A stretch of 64,000 bases of DNA from Methanoculleus thermophilus (GTDB taxonomy: Archaea; Halobacteriota; Methanomicrobia; Methanomicrobiales; Methanoculleaceae). The notes below the pieces were generated by a model. That model did not search any database. It saw only the letters and a list, made by a program, of their open reading frames with translations, and was not told the DNA's origin. Below, piece after piece: positions 25,045 to 32,734 of the stretch. Within the stretch, counting starts at the first letter, position 1. Each line of letters begins with the position of its first letter. The position numbers were made by a program, and so were the translations under genes. The stretch covers positions 1-64,000 of the forward strand of contig NZ_BCNX01000012.1 in assembly GCF_001571405.1 (NCBI RefSeq), in the 5' to 3' direction.

Positions 25045-26558
25045 GCAGCAACTTCGGCAGTATGCCGCTGCGCTACCGGATCACGATCGACCGTGATCAG
25101 TGTATGGAGTGCGGGCGGTGTATTGAGAACTGTTCCTACGGAGTCTTCCGGCGCGACGGCGATCGGATCCTGATCAACTCCCGGAAGTGCACCGCCTGTC
25201 ACCGGTGCCTCACCTACTGCCCCCGGGATGCCATCATGCTTGAGGAGCACCCGTGCGACTACCGGAGCCACCCCGTCTGGACCCGGACGGTCAGGGAGGC
25301 AATCTACAACCAGTCCCGGACGGGTAAGATCATCCTCGCCGGGATGGGCAGCGTCGTCGATCTCCCGATCATCTTCGACCACCTGATGCTGGACGCCTGC
25401 CAGGTCACCACGCCGCCGACCGACCCGCTCCGCGAGCCCGTCGAGCTCCGGACCTATCTCGGGAAGAAACCGGGGAAACTCGACTTCCAGAAGAAATCGA
25501 ACGGCGACGTCGAACTCACCACGGAACTCACCCCGAACCTCATGGTTGAGACGCCGATCCTGCTCGGCCACATGAGTTTCGGTGCGATCAGCCTCAACGC
25601 CCACATCGCGATGGCCCGGGCGGCAAGGGAGACCGGCACCTACATGGGTACCGGCGAAGGAGGACTACACCCAGGTCTCTACCCCTACCAGGACAGGATG
25701 ATCGTCCAGGTCGCATCCGGGCGGTTTGGTGTGAACATCGATTACCTTGAGCGCGGCGCCGCCATCGAACTCAAACTCGGCCAGGGTGCAAAGCCCGGCA
25801 TCGGCGGGCACCTCACCGGCGAGAAGGTGAGCGCGGACGTCGCCCGGACGAGGATGATCCCGCAGGGCAGCGATGCGATCAGCCCTGCACCGCACCACGA
25901 CATCTACGGTATCGAGGACCTCCCCCAGCTCGTCAACGCCGTCAAGGAGGCGACGGGACGGAAGAAGCCAATCTTCGCAAAGATCGCCGCCGTCAACAAC
26001 AACGCCGAGAACGTGGCGGCCGTCGCCCGTTCCGGGGTTGACGCCATCGCGATCGACGGGTTCCGGGGCGGCACCGGAGCGGCACCGCGGGTCTTCCGTG
26101 ACCACGTCGGCATCCCGATCGAGGTCGCCATCGCGACAGCAGATAAGGAACTTCGCCGGCAGGGGCTCAGGAACGAGGTCTCCCTCATCGCCTGCGGCAG
26201 CATCCGGGAGAGCACGGACGTCATGAAGGCGATCGCCCTCGGTGCAGATGCAGTCTACATCGGAACCGCAGCCCTTGTGGCGATGGGTTGCCGTGTCTGT
26301 GGAAACTGCTATCAGGGCCTCTGTCCATGGGGTATCGCGACCCAGCGCCAGGATCTCGTGGACCGCTTGAACCCTGACGTGGCATCGAAGCAGATCGCAA
26401 ACCTGATCCACGCATGGACGCTTGAGATCACCGAACTGATGGGAGCAGCCGGCATCAACAGCATCGAGAGCCTGCGCGGCAACCGCGACCGGCTCCGGGG
26501 CTACATGCTCGACGAGGGACTCCTGAAGGTACTCGACGTGAAACCCGTGGGAGCGTGA
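25041..26558 (+). CDS. Glutamate synthase, FMN-binding central subunit with N-terminal ferredoxin domain
   Basis: A 505-aa protein. The N-terminus carries two 4Fe-4S motifs (CMECGRCIENC and CTACHRCLTYC, about residues 17-60). The rest is the TIM-barrel synthase domain: GHMSFGAISLNAH, GTYMGTGEGG, the GRFGVNIDYL region, KPGIGGHLTG, GFRGGTGAAPRVF, ALGADAVYIGTAALVAMGC and the Cys cluster CRVCGNCYQGLCPWG. It makes glutamate from 2-oxoglutarate and channelled ammonia, using electrons that arrive through its clusters. GTG at 25041 overlaps the previous stop. Confidence 0.93.
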   Translation: MSSNFGSMPLRYRITIDRDQCMECGRCIENCSYGVFRRDGDRILINSRKCTACHRCLTYCPRDAIMLEEHPCDYRSHPVWTRTVREAIYNQSRTGKIILAGMGSVVDLPIIFDHLMLDACQVTTPPTDPLREPVELRTYLGKKPGKLDFQKKSNGDVELTTELTPNLMVETPILLGHMSFGAISLNAHIAMARAARETGTYMGTGEGGLHPGLYPYQDRMIVQVASGRFGVNIDYLERGAAIELKLGQGAKPGIGGHLTGEKVSADVARTRMIPQGSDAISPAPHHDIYGIEDLPQLVNAVKEATGRKKPIFAKIAAVNNNAENVAAVARSGVDAIAIDGFRGGTGAAPRVFRDHVGIPIEVAIATADKELRRQGLRNEVSLIACGSIRESTDVMKAIALGADAVYIGTAALVAMGCRVCGNCYQGLCPWGIATQRQDLVDRLNPDVASKQIANLIHAWTLEITELMGAAGINSIESLRGNRDRLRGYMLDEGLLKVLDVKPVGA

Positions 26559-26563
26559 GCAGA

Positions 26564-27301
26564 ATGGCAAAACAAGTTGTTATTGATGCGAAGGGGATGC
26601 ACTACACGCCCTTGAACCAGCAGATCAGAAAGGCCATTGAAGACGGTGCTGACGAGATCGTCATCAACAACGTCCTCGGACAGCGGTTCATCGGCGATGG
26701 TCTTCGCGGGAACGCTACCATCCGGGTCAACGGTGTCGCAGGCGGCGACCTTGCCATGTTCATGAGCGGGCCGACCGTCATCGTCCACGGCAACGCTGAG
26801 CACGCGCCCGGCAACACGATGGATAGCGGAAAGGTAGTTATCCACGGGAGTGCCGGAGATGCGGTGGCACACAGTATGCGGGGCGGCAAGGTCTTCGTCC
26901 GCGGAGACATAGGCTACCGCGGCGGAATCCACATGAAGCAGTACGAGGCGCAGCGCCCCGTTCTGGTCGTCGGAGGATCCGCTCAGACGTTCCTTGGCGA
27001 ATATATGGCCGGTGGCCTTCTCATCGTTCTCGACCTCAATGGAAAGATGAAGGCACACGAGATCGGAAGCGGCATCCACGGCGGAGAGATCATCATTCGC
27101 GGCGACGTGGATGATGCCAATCTTGCCTCAGGGGCAAAGAAGGTCCCGCTCACCGAGGAAGACAGAAGACGGATCGCCCCGGTGCTCCGGGAGTTTGCCG
27201 CCGACTTCGGGCTCGAGCCGGAGCCACTCGTGAACGCTGACTATACCCGGATCGTCCCTGCGAGCGCACGGCCCTTTGCCGGGAAGTATACGTGGGAGTG
27301 A
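26564..27301 (+). CDS. Glutamate synthase, GXGXG (GltB3) subunit
   Basis: A 245-aa right-handed beta-helix domain with regularly spaced Gly motifs (DGLRGNATIRVNG, AGGDLAMFMSGPT, GHGNAEH-like turns, GDAVAHSMRGGKVFVRG, GEYMAGGLLIV, GSGIHGGEIIIRGDV). This corresponds to the C-terminal domain of bacterial GltB and also to FwdC-like proteins; the setting next to GltB1 and GltB2 domains decides for glutamate synthase. The ATG at 26564 follows GGGAGCGTGAGCAG; a GTG at 26555 overlapping the previous stop is the alternative. Confidence 0.9.
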   Translation: MAKQVVIDAKGMHYTPLNQQIRKAIEDGADEIVINNVLGQRFIGDGLRGNATIRVNGVAGGDLAMFMSGPTVIVHGNAEHAPGNTMDSGKVVIHGSAGDAVAHSMRGGKVFVRGDIGYRGGIHMKQYEAQRPVLVVGGSAQTFLGEYMAGGLLIVLDLNGKMKAHEIGSGIHGGEIIIRGDVDDANLASGAKKVPLTEEDRRRIAPVLREFAADFGLEPEPLVNADYTRIVPASARPFAGKYTWE

Positions 27302-27306
27302 TAGGC

Positions 27307-28326
27307 ATGGAGATGAAGACATACAAAGATCTGGAGTCCGAGGTCTGGAAGACGGACCTCTGCTCCGGGTGCGGGGCGTGCGTGGCGGTCTGTCCGGCGG
27401 ATGCCCTCCGGTTCGAACCGGGGAACACCGATGCACCGGTGAACATCGGCTACTGCAAGGCTGACAACGACAGCGTCCCCTGTGGGGCATGCTACGCGGC
27501 CTGCCCGAGAGTGGACCTTGCAGGGCAGGGCCAGATGCTCGGGCCGTACATGGATATCGTTGCGGCCCGGTCGGCCTTCCCGGTCGAGCGGAAACAGAGC
27601 GGTGGTGCCGTGACGGCAATCCTCGTGAACGCCCTCGAAGAGGGGCTGATCGATGCGGTCGTCACGGTGACGCGTGATCCCTGGACGATGAAGCCGTCCT
27701 CCGCGGTGATCACTTCTGCAGAAGAGCTCGTCCTGCATGCCGGAAGCCGCTACTCCTGGTGGGTGCCGCTTCTCGCATCCCTCAAGGAGGCAGTGGTCAC
27801 CCGGAAGTACCGGCGGATCGCCGTGGTGGGCGTGCCCTGCGTGGCACGGGCGACACAGGCGATCAGAACCAGCGAGCATGACCTTCTTCGGCCCTATGCA
27901 AAGGCGATCCGGCTCGTGATCGGTCTCTTCTGCACGGAGACCTTCGACTACGCGAAACTGGTCGAAGGAAAACTGCAGTCGGAGAGGGAGATCGAGCCCT
28001 GGGAGATCAACCGCCTCGATATCAAGGGGAAACTGGACGTCTACCTGCAGGATGAGCGGCAGCTCTCCATCCCGCTTGCCGAACTGGAGGAAGCGGTCCG
28101 GCCCGGGTGCCATGTCTGCACCGACTTCACGGCCGTTGAGGCGGACGTTTCAGCCGGGGCCGTCGGGTCACCGGGCGGCTACACGACACTCATCATCCGG
28201 AACGATATCGGCCGGGGTTTCGTCGACCGCGCGGTCTGGCGGGGCAAACTCTCGACCGGCAGCAACGTCGACCTCGCCGTCATCGAGCGCCTGGCGGCGA
28301 AGAAGGCAGAGCGGCGACAGGAATAA
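27307..28326 (+). CDS. F420-reducing hydrogenase beta subunit (FrhB)-like Fe-S flavoprotein
   Basis: A 339-aa protein of the FrhB/FdhB/FpoF group. The N-terminal ferredoxin-like motif is CSGCGACVAVCP, with a further CGACYAACP, followed by FrhB N-domain sequence (RSAFPVERKQSGGAVTAIL) and C-domain elements (GVPCVARATQAIRT and RPGCHVCTDFTA). FrhB binds FAD, Fe-S and coenzyme F420. As the last gene in the glutamate synthase operon it likely feeds F420H2 electrons to the synthase; this is inferred from position and family. The ATG at 27307 has GGAG nine bases upstream. Confidence 0.9.
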   Translation: MEMKTYKDLESEVWKTDLCSGCGACVAVCPADALRFEPGNTDAPVNIGYCKADNDSVPCGACYAACPRVDLAGQGQMLGPYMDIVAARSAFPVERKQSGGAVTAILVNALEEGLIDAVVTVTRDPWTMKPSSAVITSAEELVLHAGSRYSWWVPLLASLKEAVVTRKYRRIAVVGVPCVARATQAIRTSEHDLLRPYAKAIRLVIGLFCTETFDYAKLVEGKLQSEREIEPWEINRLDIKGKLDVYLQDERQLSIPLAELEEAVRPGCHVCTDFTAVEADVSAGAVGSPGGYTTLIIRNDIGRGFVDRAVWRGKLSTGSNVDLAVIERLAAKKAERRQE

Positions 28327-28377
28327 TCTCTTTTTTATTCGGGAATTTAGAAACGTAAAGACAGGATGCCGGAGAGG

Positions 28378-28776
28378 CTACCCTGTCCTTTGTGCGGCCT
28401 GTTCTGCTGCATACCCAATACCTGTGGCGATGATCGGGATATTCAGGTATCGCACCCCGACCTGCGCCATGTAGGTGCCGAAATCCATCCCTGCGAGGGG
28501 CAGGAGGATGAGGATATCGAGCACCCAGTTGATCAGCAGCCAGACGATACCAAGCAGGATACCTTCCCGGACAAAATGGGCGTGAATATTCCCAAAGTAG
28601 ACCAGGATGAGGAAGACCCCGAGGGCTGTAGAGAAGACAAGGAGGATTGTCTTGATCAGGAAGACGTCGTAGAGCGGTATACCCTCCGGCGAATAGAAGA
28701 GGAGCGAGAGGAGGAAAGGAAGGAGCCAGGTGAGGATGCCGAAACCGATGAGTCTTCCGGTTTGTGTCACGTTCAT
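28378..28776 (-). CDS. Small integral membrane protein, unknown
   Basis: A 132-aa protein with four hydrophobic segments (about residues 8-25, 38-60, 70-95 and 110-128) and few charged residues between them. No motif is recognised. The start at 28776 (MNVTQT) is chosen because the first helix follows directly; the longer in-frame reading to 28998 would overlap the start of the divergent ClC gene and is basic and unlike coding sequence. Its 3' end faces the FrhB-like gene about 50 bp away. Confidence 0.65.
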   Translation of the reverse strand: MNVTQTGRLIGFGILTWLLPFLLSLLFYSPEGIPLYDVFLIKTILLVFSTALGVFLILVYFGNIHAHFVREGILLGIVWLLINWVLDILILLPLAGMDFGTYMAQVGVRYLNIPIIATGIGYAAEQAAQRTG

Positions 28777-28989
28777 AGAAGAAGGGTACCATTCCAATGG
28801 GATATCAGGCCATCGTAATCGCTCCGGGATGAGCCCGGCACCCTGCATAAAGACCGGGCAGATGTCTTCCCGGCCTGCATCTTCAGAGAAGCGCCGCAGA
28901 AGTCTCTGGAACGGCTCGGGTACCCTATCTCTCCCCCCGCGGAACCGCTCGCGGTCGGCATATATACCCGTCCGACATAAGGGAGAGAC

Positions 28990-30153
28990 GTGAACCATCC
29001 CGGAGACAGCACCGCAGCCCCGCCCGGCGGAGACGGGGTCGAGCGGTACTCACCCCGGTTCGTGCTCGCCGCCATCCTGATCGCCGTCACGGCCGCCGGA
29101 GCGATGGTGCTCTTTCTCGAGGTACAGAGGCTCGGAGAGGCTCTTTTATGGCCAGACTCGTTCCCTGTTCCTCTCTTTCCTCTGGTCCTTTCGACCGCGG
29201 GCGGTCTTTTGGTCGGGCTCTGCCTGCACGTCTTCGGCGACCACGTGCTGCTGCTCCAGCAGAGTATTGTAGAGTTTCAGAAAACCGGCCGGTTCGAGCC
29301 GCGGCACCTTCCCGCCGGGCTGCTCGCCATCTACCTCTCGCTGATCTTCGGGGCGAGTCTCGGGCCCGAGGTGGCCGCCATCGATATGGGCGGGAGCATG
29401 GGCACCCTTGCCGGCGACCGGCTGCGGAGCCGGGTGCGGACGCTCTCAATCGCCGGTATCGCCGGTGCCCTTGCGGGGTTTGCGATCTACCTTCAGATCA
29501 CCAAGACTGCAGGCGGTGCCCTCTATCCGCTTCCACCGCTTGGAGAATTCTTCCCGCTATACCTTGTCTACGCCGCGATCCTCGGGCTTGCCGGTGCGGC
29601 GGCGGGCGCCCTCTTCATCGGAGCATTCCGTCTCTTTCACCGCCTCATGACACCCCTTGCCGGGCAGCACCTGATCAGGGGTCTAGCCGGGGGTGTCGGG
29701 CTCGGTATTGCCGGGATGGTCTTTCCGCTCGTGCTCTTCTCGGGACAGAACGAGTTCAAGACCGTCCTTGAGACGGGAGCAGCTGCAGGTGCGGCCGTGC
29801 TGCTCCTGCTCGTCGCGGCAAAGATTCTCGCGAGCACATGGTGCATGGCGACGGTTTTCAAGGGCGGGCCGATCTTTCCGCTGATCTTTGCGGGCGGGAC
29901 GCTCGGTCTCGCCGTCAGCCTCCTGATCCCTGCGATCCCGCCGGCCGTCGCCGTTCCCGCCGTCATGGCAGGAATGATCGTCTGCGTCCTCAAGGCCCCG
30001 GCCGCGGTGATCCCGATCGTGGCGCTCGTCTTCCTGCAATGGGAGGTCCTGATCATCGTCGCCATCGCGACCGTAACCGGGTATTACGCCACCAGAAAGA
30101 TCGAGATGTTTCCTCACGATGGCAACGGAGGAGACACAGGGAGCGTGCCGTAA
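28990..30153 (+). CDS. ClC-type chloride channel/transporter family protein
   Basis: A 387-aa protein with about ten helices and the ClC fold signatures in order: GGLLVGLCLHVFGDH, the second anion motif in GASLGPEVAAIDMGG (family GKxGPxxH/GREGP type), then LIFGASLGPE-like and KGGPIFPLIFAGG near the C-terminus. The canonical GREGP reads G-A-S-L-G-P-E, and KGGPIFP matches the GxFxP filter. It should carry chloride or fluoride-like anions or H+. It lacks cytoplasmic CBS domains. GTG at 28990 is divergent from the small membrane protein gene. Confidence 0.85.
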   Translation: MNHPGDSTAAPPGGDGVERYSPRFVLAAILIAVTAAGAMVLFLEVQRLGEALLWPDSFPVPLFPLVLSTAGGLLVGLCLHVFGDHVLLLQQSIVEFQKTGRFEPRHLPAGLLAIYLSLIFGASLGPEVAAIDMGGSMGTLAGDRLRSRVRTLSIAGIAGALAGFAIYLQITKTAGGALYPLPPLGEFFPLYLVYAAILGLAGAAAGALFIGAFRLFHRLMTPLAGQHLIRGLAGGVGLGIAGMVFPLVLFSGQNEFKTVLETGAAAGAAVLLLLVAAKILASTWCMATVFKGGPIFPLIFAGGTLGLAVSLLIPAIPPAVAVPAVMAGMIVCVLKAPAAVIPIVALVFLQWEVLIIVAIATVTGYYATRKIEMFPHDGNGGDTGSVP

Positions 30154-30236
30154 ACGCAGGGCCGTTGGTAAGATGGTAACTGAGGTCTCCCCGATGAAAC
30201 GGTCGATGATATCTGCAAAAAAGTAACGGATGGTCT

Positions 30237-30283
30237 GTGCCGCGCCCGCCTAACCTTTCTACCGGGACGGGCGCTACGGCATA
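30237..30283. other. Long hairpin in intergenic gap
   Basis: A 7-bp perfect GC stem (30242-30248 with 30068+200, i.e. 30268-30274: GCGCCCG/CGGGCGC) is extended outward by GTGCC (30237-30241) and GGCAT (30277-30281) with one bulge, between the 3' ends of the ClC and CCA genes. It may be a terminator for one or both genes, or part of a small RNA. Confidence 0.4.
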
Positions 30284-30323
30284 GCCGCAATTGAGGAGTT
30301 TGTCGTGGTTCGGGCGAGCCCTC

Positions 30324-31697
30324 TCATTTCCCCGTCCTCCTCATGATTCTCGCAAGAGGCGACGACCGCGCGAGGAACCTCGAGATGAACTCAGCAAACT
30401 CCTCATCCCAGCACTCCACACCGACCTTCACCGTCCAGCCCTGCTTCATCGAGCGGCGGACGTGTTTGCCGAGGGCAACCTCAAAGAGGGTCCTGGACCG
30501 CAGAAGGTCTACGGCCCGGGTGAACGTGCGAGGAACCTCCACCACGTAGCGGCCCTCCTCGACGTAGGGTCCGGCAAAGACCTCTTCACGAACATACTTT
30601 GCGAGGAACTTCTCAGCGTTTCCCCGCGACCAGAGCGGCGGGCCGATGTGCCGGCGCATCACCGGGACGGTCTCGTTCATCAGCTCAAAGAGGAGCATGC
30701 ACCGCTCTTCCCCCATGCAGACATCGATACGATTGACGGCAAACTCGCTCCGCTCCAGGAGTTCCCGGATCGATTCAGCGGACTTCCGAAGCTGAGGCAC
30801 CACCGTATCGGGGGTGTAGTCCGGCGTCTTGAAGGTGAGCGTGAAGAGATGCGTCCCACGGGCGGCGAGGAGACGGGTGAAGACCTCCCGGGTGAGCGGG
30901 GGCGAATCCGGCCGGCAGAAGAACTCTATCGACGGCTCGGCAAGGTAGCCGCGTGCGAGTTCGGCAAACTCGAACATCCGCGAGAGTGAGAGCGCCGCCG
31001 CCACGTTCCGCTCCGGGTCGACCGGATCGATGACGACGAGCGGGTCCTCAAACTCCTTCGTCCCGTGCTTCTCGATATCGATCACTTCCCCCGGCCGCCA
31101 GCGGGCGGCGGCCTCGAGGAGCGGGTGGAACCCACCGTAATAGATCGTCAGCAGTTCGCAGAGGTAGCCCGAGAACCCCTCGGTCATATGATCCGATCCG
31201 TAAACCCCGCCTGCCTTCGCAAACTGCTTTAAGAGAAGGACGTCGTCGGCGTAGTCGCCTATGTGCGAGAGTATGTAGCGGGTATGAAACGGAGTCCGGT
31301 CCACGGCGCTCTTGATCTTGGTGGCGCTTTCGACGGCGTAACAGGGAACGAGATCGATATCGAGCGAGTTGATCGTTGCGTTGACGTAAGGGTGCTCCGC
31401 GTATTTCTCGCGCCAGGTCGCGCCGAACTCCTCGGCGACCCGGTGCGCGAGCGCTAGACCCTGCTCCTGGAGTTCTTCGCGGGAGAGAGAGGGGTCAAAG
31501 AGCATGAAGATGTCAAGGTCCCGATCGCCCCGGACGAATGTATCGCGGGCGACCGACCCTACCATCATCGCCTTCGCCATCCCCGACCGCTCCACCGCCT
31601 CGATCAGGCGTTTCCCCATCGTCCGGATGTAGGTCCGCTCTTCAGGCGTGGGGCGGATCTGTTTGAGCACCTCCTCCTCGCAAGGGTATCGGGTCAC
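30324..31697 (-). CDS. cca: CCA tRNA nucleotidyltransferase, archaeal class I
   Basis: A 457-aa enzyme that adds CCA to tRNA 3' ends without a template. The nucleotidyltransferase motif is GSVARDTFVRGDRDLDIFMLF (about residues 48-68), with the catalytic Asp pair in DLD and the third acid nearby in NSLDIDLVPCYAV. The remaining domains are the archaeal neck, body and tail, with RRHIGPPLW. It is needed here because neither tRNA gene in the window encodes its own CCA end. Its start overlaps the thpR stop (ATGA). Confidence 0.94.
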   Translation of the reverse strand: MTRYPCEEEVLKQIRPTPEERTYIRTMGKRLIEAVERSGMAKAMMVGSVARDTFVRGDRDLDIFMLFDPSLSREELQEQGLALAHRVAEEFGATWREKYAEHPYVNATINSLDIDLVPCYAVESATKIKSAVDRTPFHTRYILSHIGDYADDVLLLKQFAKAGGVYGSDHMTEGFSGYLCELLTIYYGGFHPLLEAAARWRPGEVIDIEKHGTKEFEDPLVVIDPVDPERNVAAALSLSRMFEFAELARGYLAEPSIEFFCRPDSPPLTREVFTRLLAARGTHLFTLTFKTPDYTPDTVVPQLRKSAESIRELLERSEFAVNRIDVCMGEERCMLLFELMNETVPVMRRHIGPPLWSRGNAEKFLAKYVREEVFAGPYVEEGRYVVEVPRTFTRAVDLLRSRTLFEVALGKHVRRSMKQGWTVKVGVECWDEEFAEFISRFLARSSPLARIMRRTGK

Positions 31698-32233
31698 AGC
31701 GGAACCTCCGCGAGATCCTCGTATATCGATCCGCGGGGCGTGAGCGTGCTCTTCTTGAGTTTGATGCTCTCCACCCGGAATCTCCCAAGCGGTTCACGGG
31801 GAGTGCACGCCACCTGCGAGGAGAGGGAGGGGTGGTACTCTTTCACCCGCGCAAGGGTCACATGAGGCCGGAATGGGCGTTTTTCGCGGGGGAACCCGAG
31901 CGGTGCAAGGAGATCATCGATCTCCCGGGCGAGAGCGGCACTCTCGCCATTGTCTGTGACGTCGCACCAGACCACCCGGGGTCTCTGTGGTGGATTGCAG
32001 ACCGCACACCCGACCGTCAACTCGAAGGGATCGGCCCTGACAGCCCGGAGCGCATCGATGATCGGCTCAATCATTGACGGGTCAACTTCACCCAGAAACT
32101 TGAGTGTAATATGAAGATTTGCGGGATCGACGATGGCGAGGCGACCGCCGGACTTCGCCAGAATCTCCTGCGACAGACGAGCCTTCTCGCGGATATCCCC
32201 CGCGAGATCGATTGCAACGAACGTCCTGACCAT
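31694..32233 (-). CDS. thpR: RNA 2',3'-cyclic phosphodiesterase ThpR (2'-5' RNA ligase family)
   Basis: A 179-aa 2H phosphoesterase. The two catalytic motifs HITL (in LHITLKFLG) and HVTL (in RPHVTLARV) are well placed. The family opens RNA 2',3'-cyclic phosphates and can act as a 2'-5' ligase. Its four-base overlap with cca is a common pairing in archaea that fits a tRNA or RNA-repair role. ATG at 32233. Confidence 0.92.
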   Translation of the reverse strand: MVRTFVAIDLAGDIREKARLSQEILAKSGGRLAIVDPANLHITLKFLGEVDPSMIEPIIDALRAVRADPFELTVGCAVCNPPQRPRVVWCDVTDNGESAALAREIDDLLAPLGFPREKRPFRPHVTLARVKEYHPSLSSQVACTPREPLGRFRVESIKLKKSTLTPRGSIYEDLAEVPL

Positions 32234-32458
32234 ATTACCGTACTATCGTGCTTCACCATACAAAAGATGATTGTTCAGCGGAGGCGCGCCCGAAAAAACA
32301 CGGCGAATCGGCGTTGAAAGAAGAGTTCGGTGGATATTTATCCCGGGGCTCCCCAGCGTGATACAGGGGACCGCCCCCATTATGAATCCATGCACAGCAT
32401 CGAATAACAGATGATATATCGAGATGAAACCAAATCTTAACAACTGACTCCCGGGGGT
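32234..32458. other. Intergenic region ahead of the ribonucleotide reductase operon
   Basis: A box A-like GGATATTTATCC lies at about 32333-32344. No gene is supported on either strand. The region upstream of the glutaredoxin ends with GGGGG close to its apparent AUU start. Confidence 0.4.
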
Positions 32459-32734
32459 ATTACCATATCCGATACAGCGCAATTTATCGTTTATACACTT
32501 GAATTTTGCCCGAACTGCGAAATTCTAAAAGAATTTCTGGCCTCAAGAGGGGTTGCCTACACCGAGTGTGACATGGCATCCATCGAGGCGCTGACAGAAC
32601 TTCGCATGAACGGTGTATTCGTGCAGGAAGCGCCGGTACTGCAGAAGGGCGATACGTTCTATACATCCAGTGACCTCTTCAGCGAAGGCGCACTCCGAGA
32701 GGACTTTGTTGCCAATCTGATCGCGGGGGCATGA
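32459..32734 (+). CDS. Glutaredoxin/NrdH-like protein with non-canonical start
   Basis: A 91-aa thioredoxin-fold protein. The reading frame contains IVYTLEFCPNCEILKEFL (CPNC redox pair), then GVAYTECDMASIEAL and VFVQEAPVLQKGDTFY with the cis-Pro-like segment EAPVL, matching small glutaredoxins that serve ribonucleotide reductases. Its TGA overlaps the nrdD ATG, which supports translation. Between the upstream in-frame TAA at 32438 and the CxxC there is no ATG, GTG or TTG; ATT at 32459 or ATA at 32465 (after GGGGGT at 32453-32458) are the only starts near a ribosome-binding site. Annotation pipelines would miss or shorten it. Confidence 0.8.
   Translation: MTISDTAQFIVYTLEFCPNCEILKEFLASRGVAYTECDMASIEALTELRMNGVFVQEAPVLQKGDTFYTSSDLFSEGALREDFVANLIAGA

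Noticed and set aside
32243-32482. 79-codon open frame opposite the glutaredoxin leader
   Set aside because: It overlaps the 5' end of the better supported glutaredoxin gene and has no motif.
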